From: Branchiostoma floridae
Taxonomy: Eukaryota; Chordata; Leptocardii; Amphioxiformes; Branchiostomatidae
NCBI RefSeq assembly: GCF_000003815.2
Contig: NC_049979.1
Span: forward strand, 20,516,421 to 20,580,420
Direction: 5' to 3'
Length of the DNA: 64,000 bases
Positions within the stretch are counted from its first letter, which is position 1, and the number at the start of each line of letters is the position of its first letter. Shown here in pieces: positions 1 through 13,700 of this stretch. Under the pieces are notes generated by a model, which worked only from the letters and a program-made list of their open reading frames with translations, was not told the origin of the DNA and searched no databases. The translations under genes were made by a program, and so were the position numbers.

Positions 1-209
1 AGGGTTGATACAATGTACATACAATTGTGTGTATTTTTTTTTCATAATAAATTTCCATACTTCTATTACATATTATGTAATGTAGAACTGTTTAATTCTT
101 AGTAATTAGTCATTGGTCTCATTATGCAACCAGTGCTTTTAATTGTAACACTTCACAGTGGATTCTTACCCGTTTACTATTTCAAGTTATCTGTAATGTA
201 ATTTATATA

Positions 210-3200
210 CTAGCTTGAAGCCTCAAGTCTCCTCTGTTCCAGCTTCTTCTTATAGAAGTTGAAGCTCTCCTGCAAGAAATCATTCAAAAAAGAAATATAT
301 AAGTTTGATATACAGTGTATATAATTTGAAATATCCTGTAGCTTTCAACTTCAATACAATGCTGTATTCCTAATTCTACACTTAATTTAGCATGCGTCAA
401 TATGAATTAATTGTTACATTACACTTTTGAATAAAATTGATGTGATTGTGAGCAGATTATTCAGCACATCATTTTTGGCAGCTTGAATTCTGCTGATACT
501 GAATTATTGATCTTTTACTATTTTAAGGAATTCTTTCAGCTCCTACATGTATATTTAACTATGATTGCTGTAACTTTGTCATTTGAAATGTAGTAATTCT
601 CTTACTGGTGGTTCTTCAAATGGCACATCTCTGCCATGTTTCTTGAGAATTGTTGCCAGTCTTTTTTGCGAGAGTTCGTCCAACTCGACCCCATCAGACT
701 GCATGCGCTGGTAGGTTGCCCAACATGCGTCAGCATCATCTTTTTCATCTTGGTGGGGGGAAAAAAGCAACAGAAAAATGAATTCTTGTTATGAGATGTA
801 TAAGTTTTAACAAGCAGAACAATGCAATAGAGTAGTACAGTTTTTTTATACAAACATTGACTTTGCAAGTTAAGTGATGACATTGCATAACATACAGAAT
901 ATTACAAAGGTCTATACAGTTGTAGTTCTGAACTGTAGAAATCAATGTGACAGAAGCTGGTCTCAAGGAATTCTGTGGCAAAAAGCTTCAAGTTATGTTG
1001 ATAGTGACACCCTACAGATAAAATACAGCACGAGGTGTGCATTGGCTACTTATCATGAGTAGCAAGTTTGAGTTCTAATTTGCACATTATGTTATCTTCA
1101 TCTTAGTCTATGGGTCAAAAATCATGAAAATCCACTCTTTCCTTCTGGACCTATCCTGTTTCAATGTCTGCAGCTGGAATGCTCTGCAGTTAAAAAAAAG
1201 CCCAAATTTACGTCACTTCTTCCTGAAACCAAAAAATTCATGACCATAGCATGTCTGAAACACAAGCTGTTAAAGCCGGGAGTCATGCTGCTAACTGTTT
1301 CTTGATTTTGCCAACATCTACCATGGTACCAAAAGATCATAATGACCTTTTCCAGACTTCTCGAGTTGTTTGCACACAGACATACACAGTCACTCAAAAC
1401 ATGACCTTCTTGGTGAAATTAATAATAGACTTACAGTGGCATCTAAGCAGGAAGGAGAACAAGGGCTGCGTCTTGCTGAAGCTCGGCAGAACATCAATCA
1501 GTCTGTTGATGGCCTCCGACTGCATCAGGAGGGGCAAAAACCGTTAATCAGCCAGGAGTTAAACATAACACACACATAGAAGGCTACCTGTGTTCAAAAC
1601 TGCAACAGAAATTACAATAACATTCAGGTATTTGTAGCTTTCTTTCATGTCATACCATTTGCAAACATATATATATTTTTTACTGCAACAACAATTGAAT
1701 ACACGGGATTTTATCTCCTTAGATGAACAGTATATAAAGAGAAATTTATATTCCTGACAGCTTTTGATAAACCAACTCTAACCAACCATACAGCTAGCTA
1801 CATTTATGCAATTACCAAGAAGCAAGAGGAAGTCGAATGTCATCGAATAGATTAGACGCACATCTGCATATATAGATGTGTATGATTGTTTCCATTGTTA
1901 CATATATGTGATTCTTACCGTGTGACCTGTACTTAGCCCAGTGGGGCAAAAATGTGCAATAAAGGTCTTCATTCAATTAACGTATGGTGAATGACAATAA
2001 AAACATGTTGCTTACATCTTTCCTCTGACTGCAGAACACAGCATGGCCCACAATCATGTCCGACTGTTCTTCAATAGCTGGGAATCTCTGCTCAGACAAA
2101 GTGGTAGATATAAGTTTTACACGTTGCCCCAGTTTCCTAAACTGTGCAGAAGGGGAAATACATTCCCTTGCATTGCCCTCATTGTCTATTTCTAGCAAAA
2201 TCCTTGTGTTTTATTTCTGTGTGCGGAGTCCTTGTTTTGTCTGTGTCTGTCTGTTTTTGTTGGTGTGTGCCTGTAAAAAGGAACACACCAACACACACCC
2301 AATTTGGATCGCAGTCATAACACATCATGCGTTTTTCAAAAGAAGGGCAGAATTGGCAACGTTTTTGGTTATGATGGATTGGATGATGTTCTTTCTGCAT
2401 CTCCCTTGCATGTTCTTAAACATTCGTGTTTTTAAACATAGGACATCATGCAAGGGTGGAGTGCAGGAAGCGATTGATAACTGGAGGCGATTGATTAGAT
2501 AACTGAAAAACATATTTGTTAATGAAAACCTCAGTTGCATGATAGATGAACCAAAAGTAAACTAGACATACGAGACATACAAGACAACTAAATATTTCAT
2601 GGAGTCGCCAGAGCTTAGAACTATTTTTCGTATCTGCAAGGAATGTCTGCACTCCTAGCAAGTTACTAAAAGTAAGTGAAAACTGGAACCCATGATGAAT
2701 ACATTACAATACAAAGAGAGAAATGGTTAAAATCTGCATATCTGACCTGAAGTTGATGTCTGGCCTCCTCTACTTTGTTCTGGTCCACATATGCCAGGAA
2801 CAGGTCCACGACTGGCTCGTACCGGTTGAAGAATCTGGCTACCTTCTCTATAGTGGCACTCACTGTGATGGAGAAGTGTATATATACATGAGTGCAAAAT
2901 CATAAAGAAATCTGCAAGTATTACATTGTAAAGAGGTGCCAGTATTCACATTGCAGTAACAAATGAAGATCCCCCTGGCAGGATATCAACAATTTTACAT
3001 CCCCATCCATACAAAATAGAAAAACTGATTGAACGATGAGTCTGCAAGCTAAAAAGGACATTTTGTCTTGATCCGTCAACGAAGGTTAGAAGATATGCCA
3101 AAAAGCATTCACCCGAGCAACTGATTTTGATTTTGGAAACGGTCTGATGTTTCAGATAGCATCCACTATCTTTCATCAGTGACACTGTTGTCTTGATCAT

Positions 3201-6200
3201 TGCGGGATTCTAATTTTTTCAGGATTTGACATAAGCAGGGGATAATCCCTGTTTTCTCACACAACTCTCAGAAAATTTAGAGATTTGGCAACAAATATGG
3301 ACAAGGCTCACCGACTATACAACAATTGCACAAGGACACATAAAATCCATTAACAGTCATAAAAAGCGAGGCTCAAACTGCCACCTTCTTGAACCACAGA
3401 ATTTTCACCATACGCTAAAGCAGCTGAGTTGCCTACGTACAAATGTATAGATACTGAAAGGAAATCTTACCTTTGTCCAAAGCATCACCCTTCTGGTCTT
3501 GTATGAGCTCGCCTAGAGGGGTAATCATTCGTATTCTACCCTCCGACTCGGACATGCACGACTCCAGCAGGTTACAGGCCTCCTCTACCTGATTACTGTA
3601 GCATAGGGAAAAAGTTATTACAAAAACAATGAGACATTGTAAATCTTTATGAACTTTAAAAGATTAAAACGTACCTACATTGCAGAGTTCATTTTGGAGT
3701 TGCCACTGTGTTCATACACACAGTTTTCATCCACAAAACACTTCTTCCTCTAAACATTTTGGAGTTCTATACCTGTACCTGTATAATTGGTGTAAATGTT
3801 CTTTGGTGCTAAAAATCAGCATCTGTATCTGTATAGCCGGTATAAGTGCCCTTCGGCAAAACACACCAGCTTTGTAGGCAAGCAGCGTGGCAGCAACTGG
3901 TTAAATTACACAAAATGACTTAACCTTTAGTTAGTACATCTACATCTTTTTTCTAGGTGAAGGCATTGTTAAAATCTGTCTAGTGAAGATGTCCCTACTG
4001 TACTCAGTGGTAATGAGTTCCACACTTAATGGTCGCACCAACCGTCCATGACTAACCTCTTCAGGTAGGCAGTGAAAAGATGATTGTCCACAAGGTACTC
4101 CGGGACGGAGTCTCGCAGTGTTTTCAGCCGTTCCAGGTGCTGTGCCACCTGTTTGACCCCCTCCACGTCCCCAGTTTTGGCCATGCTGTACATCAACGTC
4201 TTGGCGGTTAACTTGTTTGGAGCCAGGCCATCAGAGACCATCTGTTCCAACATTTTCAGGGCGTCTGAAAAAGGAAACCGGAGTGCATTAGACACAAAAC
4301 TCCATGAGGTAACTATGGTGTTTGTCATGTGGGCTTAAGTGTTTGGTACTGTCTTTGCCAGGAATAACAATTTCCAGAAAACAGTCATGTCTACCAGGAG
4401 AGCAGCAAGAGCTTGTGTTGAACAGGCAACAAATTAGGTGACAGATGGTTTTATGACAGTGCCACACAAGTTTCATGACCAAGAGGGGAAGCATTCTATA
4501 ATTCTGCATTAACTGAAAATACTGCTACATTGCCTAAAATTGCCATCCATCATTGGGACCCCAATATCTACCAACATGCTAAATTTTAAACAAATCCATC
4601 AGAAGGATCTTAAGTTATAGGTACATGTCCAAGCACATGTACAAGCATGGCAGAAACAATAATCTCATGGGCTAATTGGAAATACTCCAACCTTTTCGAC
4701 CTTTGTCATGTTATACCCATGCTATATAATATACCTTTGTCATTCTATACATGCTATATAATATATATATATATATAGTCCGTGTGTGTGCCACTGAAAC
4801 CTTCATCCACTGTATACATATATACATGCAGAAAACTGTGGTGTGTTTTAAAACAAGGAGCAGAATAAAGTCGGTCACAAAGAAGAGTACCACAAACAAA
4901 ACTGGACAAACTCACCCTGTGCTCTATCTTTCAGGGCATATGTGATGATGAACTTATTTCTGATGTTGCCTGAAGTGAACGTAACCCCTGGATCTCTCTC
5001 CAGCATTCTACACAGCAGAGGCAAGAAAGAATATGCCATTTAACAATATGATAGTTTCAAAACACCAAACAATTTTTGCAGCAAGATTTGATTCATTAAA
5101 ATAAACCATTTTCATGCAGCTTGATTATGTTTTCACAACTGCGTACAGCTGGTCCAAATGCCTTTTGCCATAACACAACAACTTCTCTGGCAAATGGCTT
5201 GGCAGTAGCTAGTTACATTGTACTGCAAGTGGTGAGTTAATGAAGATGCCCCTACTGTACTTGGTGGCAACGAGTTCCACTATACAATAGTCATAATGGG
5301 TATAATACTATACATTATCTTAATGGGTATGATATATCAAGCAGGTTAATATCAACATATTCCTAACACTGTAACAGTAATCTGTTTTACCTTTTTTTGA
5401 TATTCTCTGCTTCCTCCAGGTTTCCCTTGGACAGGTTGGTCATGATGCATTTGTTCAGGATGCCGTAGCTGAGAGGCACACCCTGGGCCTCGGCCTGGGC
5501 TAGGGCTGCATTAGCTGCATCTGCATCCTACGCACATCATTCACAAACATTACTCAATAACACCCAAACAACTGTGTACAAAGCATATCTTATTGGATGT
5601 GTTAGAATTTGTAGTGGCTCAGCACAACCTGAGAAAAACTGTGGGACTGGTTTGACAGTGATATTGATCTGTCATTTTCTCTTGTTTCGTTTTTAAATAA
5701 AAAATTTCAAACTGAAATCACTGTCTATCACTAACATCAAAAAATCAAATATCTGGCTCAAGATACAATGGTGAATCAAGTCCTATGATTACAAATGGTG
5801 ACATCCACTGCAAAATGACGTGTCAATAAATAATAGCATGTAGCAATGAAAACCCACTGTTAACCTCAAAATGCCTATCACATGCCGCTTAAGCCTTCAA
5901 GCTTCACAGGATGAATCTTAACGCAAAACAATCTAATAAAAAGTGCTCATGACTTACTTGGTCAGCAAAGGCCTGCTTCAAAGCTTCGATGAGTGCTGGA
6001 TTTTGTGGCGTGTCGCTAGCGGCTTGAACCTCTTGCGTCTGTACAGGAGCTGGCGTTTGTCGAGGTCTAGCTCGTACTCTCAACTTCCAGTACACAGCCT
6101 GCTTCTTCTCATCATCATCATCGCTCTCTGAGCTGCTGGTACTGTCAGAGCTACTAGTGGAATCCTTAAAATAAAAAGGCCATTTATAAAATTGTCATGC

Positions 6201-7703
6201 AAACCCTATAATACAATGTGGGGTACCAATTGGAACAGTAGATTCAGTCGGTCAGTATGAAAGCATGAAAACAGTCTAAGAAGACCACTTAGGGAACATG
6301 ATTTCTCATGCTTGTGTCATTGGGACCATCACAAAGTGGTTGCCGGGTGATCTTTATGTAGTGGTGGTCACTTGTACAGGTTTGACTGTATATTACCTAC
6401 AATACTGGCAGTGGCATCCATAGTCTTCAAGAAGTTACTATTGACTGATTGGCAGGCTACCATTCAAATAGGCTCTCAACAACACGCCTAAAGTTTTGAG
6501 CTAATTTTGTCTGATAGCTACACAGAATGTTGAGACTGCAATGTAACATACAATACCATGCTGTTATCAACATTGTATCATATGTATGCAAACAAGCAAC
6601 CAATTCACTTATCATATATCTGGATTCCAAGATAAAGCTTCATCAAGGTTGGGAAAATTTCTTGAAATTCAAAGTCCTCAAATGACTGACAGACATGGGT
6701 ACAATATGTACCTGTTGCACTGCTATCCAATCAGGGAAGTCTGCGGGGAGGGGCTGTCCGCTCCTGTGAATGATACTGGCCATGTAGCGTAGGGTGTCGT
6801 CCTGGGGCAGGAGGTCCTCCTCCTGCATCATGGTCCACACATGGGCTGCCTTCTCACCCTCCTGATGCTGGTCTACAGTTACATGGAGGAAACAGTTAAG
6901 GTAGTATCACAGTTATCTTTTCACAAATCTTTTATTTACCTCTCTATTTTGCCGTCATCATTACTAACAGAAGGGGAAGGGCGCCATGTAAAACTAAAAC
7001 CTAACTTGTTAATAGTATAATTAAACATAGAAATGGTAGAAATAGTTGGTATTAGTATATGCTCTTGGGCTCCTAATGCATCTGCAAATTGTAATTTACA
7101 CTTCTAAGGTATAATTATTATATTTGCATGCTATAGGATACGCTTCACAGGACTTTCCCCGCTTCACCAGGTGTAAAAAATGGGTACCTGACTTCTGTGG
7201 GGATGTAAAAGGCAGTAGAAGGAGATGGTTGGGCTCCACCTTCCAATACTGAGCCATAGACATAGGATTTACTTGTATCAGCCCACATGGGCTAGACCCT
7301 AAAAGGGCTATGGATCTTTACCTTTAAATTCATCAATGGTACACTTACCATGGTACTGTAGCAGGTAGTTGTACATTACGTCTCGGTCACAGCCAAACAG
7401 TTTCTTGGTCTGAATAACCAACTGTTCAAGGGCTTCCCCCTGTCAAAAATAAATGTCAGCAATGGAAAAACTGTAACTTAACATAGGAATACAGTAAGCA
7501 AGAGGTTAGGAAATCAAACAAGCTGTAAACCCTTCACAGAGCAAAATATTATAGAAGTTTAAACATCATTATCATATTCATTAGTCAGATAGAGTCACAC
7601 AGTCACACATTACAGCATAGTAGGAGTTTCTCACCATGTTGTTCTGTATGCAGAGGTTTGCAAACCAGTTCAGTCTCTGGTCCAATGCTCTCATCCCTGG
7701 AGT
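210..7703 (-). CDS. LRPPRC: LRPPRC exons 28-40 (C-terminal third)
   Basis: Coding exons in transcript order: 7635-7703, 7349-7439, 6712-6872, 5958-6164, 5391-5527, 4916-5007, 4057-4264, 3471-3595, 2747-2862, 2016-2087, 1435-1519, 606-748, 210-269. Exon 28 reads [18 protein letters not shown] (human TPGIRARSARLQWFCDRC). Exons 36-37 join as [12 protein letters not shown] against human ALLQRCGAIAEQ. The exon 38-39 split codon restores [12 protein letters not shown] against human KSYVSEKDVTSAKALY. The last exon encodes [19 protein letters not shown] and a TAG stop at 212-210. Two in-frame-looking choices around 745-750 were settled by phase. Confidence 0.94.
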
Positions 7704-10700
7704 CTGAATAATAACAATCAAGCATTATCAGGCTGAAGCTGCTATATTCTGTACATGCTAAGCAAGCAACATTTCTGGCTTGTTTGTTGACTTCAATATT
7801 TTATACATAAAATAAATCTCCTTTTCAACATGTGGCATTCACTAAGGTGGTATTTTCTTCCAATTTACTTCATGTACAAAATTCTACAAACACAATAATC
7901 CTTGATCAAAAAATCACACAGTACTTTGTCTTAATAGCATAATTTTTAACTGATTAACAATGATTTTTAATACTATTAGGAACTCTAACATGTGTTGACA
8001 TACATATATCTAAATTACATTTTTGAAGAAATTTTATCATGATAGTATTCTGTCTGTATGGCCAGTACTACCCTTTGGCCTAACACACCAGCTGCATAGG
8101 CGGGTTATATCACACCTAAGGACCTGTCACACCTAACCTTTGCAAAACTAGCTTCAAACCTTGTTTAATTTTAAAGTATCTGATGAGGATGTGCTGTACT
8201 TGGTGACGGGTCCCGCTATCCAACTTTGCAACAACTCAATCATTGGATGATAATTCTGGAAGGCATATCTCTTGCTCTATCATTATTCCTACCTCTATGA
8301 TCTTCTTTGCTTCCTTGAACTTGCCCTTGGACAGGAAGGCAAAGACCAGGTCATACAGCATGTTCATCTCACCCTTACTGTTACTGATGTAGTCCATAGC
8401 TGGGGAATAAGGGGGGGGGGGGATAATCATTCATTGAGTACACAGGAGAATAGGTACAATATTCACTTCACAACAATTGCTTCAATTACACACTGTTCAA
8501 CTGATAAATAATGCCGCCAAAGACACCACAAGACAGAAATTCTCAATGCTGCAAGGTGCACTGTTATTTTTTATGGTGCGTAACAGTATACTGTTTCACA
8601 TGAAAAGTACACTATTACTGCTGATGATATTTCAGTACAATAAAATGTACACTATTACTGCTGATGGTGATCAGTACCACGAAAAACTGTAGCTGTTAAT
8701 GGTGTTTCAGTACCATGAAAAGTACACTGTTACTGCTGATGGTGTTTCAGTACCATGAAAAGTACACTATTACTGCTGATGGTGTTTCAGTACCATGAAA
8801 AGTACACTATTACTGCTGATGTTGTTTCAGTACCATGAAAAGTACACTGTTACTGCTGATGTTGTTTCAGTACCATGAAAAGTACACTGTTACTGCTGAT
8901 GGTGTTTCAGTACCATGAAAAGTACACTGTTACTGCTGATGGTGTTTCAGTACCATGAAAAGTACACTGTTACTGCTGATGGTGTTTCAGCACCATGGAA
9001 AGTACACTGCTAATATTGTTGCTGCTACAATATCATGAAAATGGAAATATAACTACCAAACTTGTCATTGTACCATGGAAATTTCACATTTCATTACAGT
9101 GAAAGGTGTACTGAAATTTCTGGAGATGCTTAAGTATAATGAAAAGTTCAAGAATTAGTAGAAAACTCTGTAAAGACTTTTTGTCAGCTATCAAAGCCAC
9201 CTATGAAACATTGCTTTAGAGTGACCAAAGGGGACCAAAAATAGGTGATGCAGGTGAAATTTGTCTGGCACACAAAGTCCTGAATATTACTTGCCCATAG
9301 GAAAGAATGCCTTGTCTTCACATCTGCGCAGCTTTAACATGCTGATTTCCTGAGAGGGACCACAACACCTTCAGGGTTAAAGCAGGGATAAGTGTTTTAG
9401 TGAACTCATTTTCCTACCTGTTTGCAGGCTGTCTGTGTCTCCCTTCTCGATGTACGCACACAGCAGATCGTGGAGCCGTGGCATGATGCGGTACTTCTCC
9501 TCACAATCCTTGATGGCAGTCCACGCACCTTCCAAGTCATCCCTTCAATGGTAAAATTTTCAATAGAGATATGTGAGTCAATGCTGTACCTTGCATTTAG
9601 GCATTCATACTGTACATGTACATGTGGAATATCATCCAGAGTGCACAGATAGAGCATAACTGTATTTCCTCATATTTTTAAAATACTGAGTGTGCCCTTG
9701 CCTGGAGAATAACACAAAGTATAGCTTCATCAAGCAGTCCATTTCATTGACAATATAAGTTCAACTTTGAAGAGGGTATTTCCAATTAAAAGAACTACTG
9801 ACACTTTATTAGAGTAATCTCTTTCATAATAATTCCAACAGACATAAATTCCTTATCTACTTTGTAGTATAAATGTAGGATAGATCATTTTTGCAGAACT
9901 GTTGTTATTCCTTTGTTAAGTTATTGCCATATATGCACAGTTAAGACATTCATTCATTCTAAGAACTAAATATCAGTTCTCACTTCAACAGGAAAGGTGT
10001 GACCAGATGAGATGCCAGGTTGTTGGTAGGCCTGACCAGTCCCAGCTCCATAGCCTTATCAAACAGAGCCCTGGTGGACTCCAGGTCCCCTTTCTCCGCC
10101 AGGCTGTGCAGGACCTGGAAGAAGTTATTCTGCAGCCGGAAGTCTGACAGGATGCCCTTGGACTTCATCTCATCTATGGTGTTCAGGGCATCTAGAATCA
10201 AAGAAAAAAACATGACCTCTCATAACTTTTCTTTAACCTTTTTGGAACCTTTGACTAACAAGCAATTTTGGACTTGGTGTAAGCCAACCATCGAAAAAAT
10301 TTGAACCCAGAATAGTAAAAAATTCCCAAAATGAATAAATATTTACAGTGTATTGTCAAAATGTCATGGGCATCCTTAGTTCAACTTCCAGGTCATTTGG
10401 TTTCAATACCAAGGCACATTTTTGGTCTGAAAATGGCCAAAAATGCCATAAAATTGATTCTAAGCAGACATACCTCCATATATCTATACTTGTTTAGAAT
10501 AAATTTAACCTCAAGTGTGTCAAATTTAGCAATTTTAGAGAAATTTTCACAACTTTTCAACTATGCCCCTGGGCTAACACTAACAGCATTCTGCTGCTAT
10601 AGTTATTGTAACTTTGACAGTAGTCAAACTAACCTTGTAGTCGTCCCTTCTCAGCCAGCAGCTGGACCAGGCAGCAGTATTTCCAGCCATCCAAGACAAA

Positions 10701-13700
10701 GCTGGGATAGTTACGATTCCTGCAAGAGGAATACAAACAAAGCAGCATTGTTTGTATCGAAGAACACCACTTCTAGTTGTTTATCATAACAAGCAATAAT
10801 CAAGATTTGCCTGAACGCAAATGTTGTCAACACTGTGTACAAAAAGTATGCATCATTAATGGAGACTATGAAATGCTCCGCCCTTGTGGTGTTGCCAATA
10901 GAACACATCCTCTGTGCAGTAAAGACACTGTCTTCTCAGATGAATCCAGTGCCATTTGAAGGAGAGCACAACTTACAGCTCCTGGTTTGCCTCCCATGCT
11001 TCCTGTAGTTTCCCCTCCTTGCAGAGGGCTTCTATGAGCGAGGGGTAGTTGGTGGCATACAGCAGTTCTCCCAGGGACTCCACTTCCTTCTTCAGCTCCA
11101 GAGCTCTATCCACATTCTGGTCATGCAAACAGATCATATTTACACCATGTGAATGCAACTGGAAAACTTGTGGGAAAATTATTTTGCTTACAGTAAACAA
11201 TAGAAGATATATACTAATAAACTGACCTGCAAAACTGTCTGAGTAAAAAATAGCTATTATGCCATTGCTTCATGACCAGGTTGCAACTGTAAGTAACCAA
11301 CATATTTTCTTGACAAGTAGCATAGTTGACCCTGTAACCTATTGTATCTAGCTTTGTATTAAAGAAGTGACTGAAACTGAAACATGTTTTAATGGAAAAG
11401 ACTGGATACATTGTATGTATGACAAGGTGTATTGGAGGTCAAACTTCCCAAAGTTAGAAAGAGAGATCTCTCATTACTATGGCTATTGCAGACAAAAGGC
11501 TTCCACCCCTGAGATGACACCAAAAAGGAAATCAGTGCGGATAAGGCCCAACTGCTGTTACACAGGTAACAACATATTGACTTACGTTCTGGAGACAGTT
11601 AGCCTTGACGAGCATACGCATGAGGTGTACGGCCCTTCGTGTTAGGCCCTTTGTACGAGCAACGCGAAGCTGGGACTCAATCTGCTGAATACTCTCTGGC
11701 TCCATCATGTTCAACTGGATTAAAAAGATTCACACAAAAAATAACTAGCCTTTCTCAAACAGCATCTTTAAGGAAACACAATATGAACAGAAATCTTATT
11801 TCTGACACGACATGCTTCAACTACATTAAACATACATTGTACACATGAAGATGTGAGATAAAATGCAATGCTAAATCAAGTTTCTATCATTATTTTGTAG
11901 TACTGTCAAATTATTCCTGTATATGGACTAACTGGGTAGTGAGACATTTTTGCTTTGCCCCTTAGACTACTGTTCCCATTGACACAGTGGCCATATGTCT
12001 ACTGTGTTTTAGACTTTGTTAAGCAGATGTAAGAAATCTTCCCATTATACCTGCACTTCACCCTCTTCATCTGGCTGGAACATGCCTTCCTCCGGTTGCC
12101 AACGGTCTCTCAGAGGGGCATCAGCCAAGGCTACAGCAGCCTGTCAGAGCAAAACATCTCTTTACTAAGTGCACCACCTAGCAGAAGTTGCCAGTACTGC
12201 AAACATGTTCCCTTTTACGGGACACAAAGTCATGCTTTGAGGACACATAACATTTATTGTAAAATGTATGCCATAGTTTCCTTTTATGAAGCCTGAGGCT
12301 AATATTCTGCACAAAAATTTGTGCCATACATGCTATGAACTCATATTTAGTTAATGTTAATGAAATACAATGCTTAACTGAGCATTCTATTTGAAGTTGA
12401 GAAAAAGAAGGACTGTTACCTCAAAAACACTTGGGCTGTAGTCATGTCTCTTTGTAAACTTGTCCATTCCCTTCACAATGTTGACTGGGATTTGCACACC
12501 CTGAGGGGAGGAAAAATCCTGTTTGAGATAGAGTTGACTTTAAAGCAAAGAGCACCACCTAGCAAAAGTCAGCAGTAGTGCAGGCAATCTAGGACAATCA
12601 CGCTTTGAAGGCCCTTACCTTATCCTTGAGACTGGTCAACAGTTCAAGGAAGGTCCCCTCCCTGCGTTTAGCCATAACTCCTTGCATCTCCTCCAGCAAG
12701 TTGTACAGGAAGTAGCCAACTGGGTCTAAGATATGGGGAGGAGCATCGGTGATATTAGTAAATACAGGACTACTTTGAACTACAGTACTGTATAACACAA
12801 AAAAGCTACAACATCAAACAAGCAAAGGGGCATACTTTTGGTAAGGACCTACCATTTTCTTCATTCCTTTCTAATTGATGTGACTTGTAGACGATGTCCA
12901 GCAGCTGCAAATCAGAAAGAAAGAGCAACTGTCACAACTACACCAGGGGCCTTCATCATATTATACAGGCATGAAGTTCATGCCTATTTTTTCTGGACAG
13001 AGTTGTCAATAAGTACACGTTGCTTTTCAAAATGGGTGACCAGGCAACAGAGAACTTGTAGATAAGATAACAAGCTACTGTAATTCACTCTTGGCAATGA
13101 TGTTTTTAGTACAACCATAAGCCAGTTTAACATGGAATGTTAGAATAAGACCACTAAATGGGCATGTTGAAATTTGTACTTTCTAAAGGAATTAACATTT
13201 ATTTTGTTCTTGGCACCATCTATCAACTATATATATATCTGCAGAAAAAAATACAATACTATTTCTACAATGATTATACAATAAAAGCAAAGTTCTCCTT
13301 GCCTCTGCCAGTGCCTGTGGATCCTGCTGTTTGGTGATGAAGGCATCCACGAGAGACATCTTGTAGGCTTCAAACACGATGTTCTCCCCACCATGCTCCC
13401 TCACTGGTGGCATTTTCAAACAGAACCATTTGTTACTTTCTACAGGTTCAGTTAACTTTTAGATGTAACTGTCTTGCAATTGTCTTCACCTCATTCACAT
13501 ATCAATTCATAATAACAGTGGATATAAGATAATGTTGATGTTATCAAAAACATCCATTTACAAAATCTATGAAGTATAACTTTTGTATATTGTATACAGT
13601 ACCTTATTGGATGTCTAATCTTGATTGACATACCTTCAATTTAGATTTGGGGGCTAAAAATAGTTCCTCAGGTTAAGATAATTATGTTAACTACATGGGT

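Noticed and set aside
2056-2502. 148-codon plus-strand open frame
   Set aside because: It begins antisense to LRPPRC exon 37 and runs into an intron; hydrophobic runs come from AT- and GT-rich sequence.
10331-10789. 152-codon plus-strand open frame
   Set aside because: It overlaps LRPPRC exon 24 and its introns on the other strand, with no recognisable domain.
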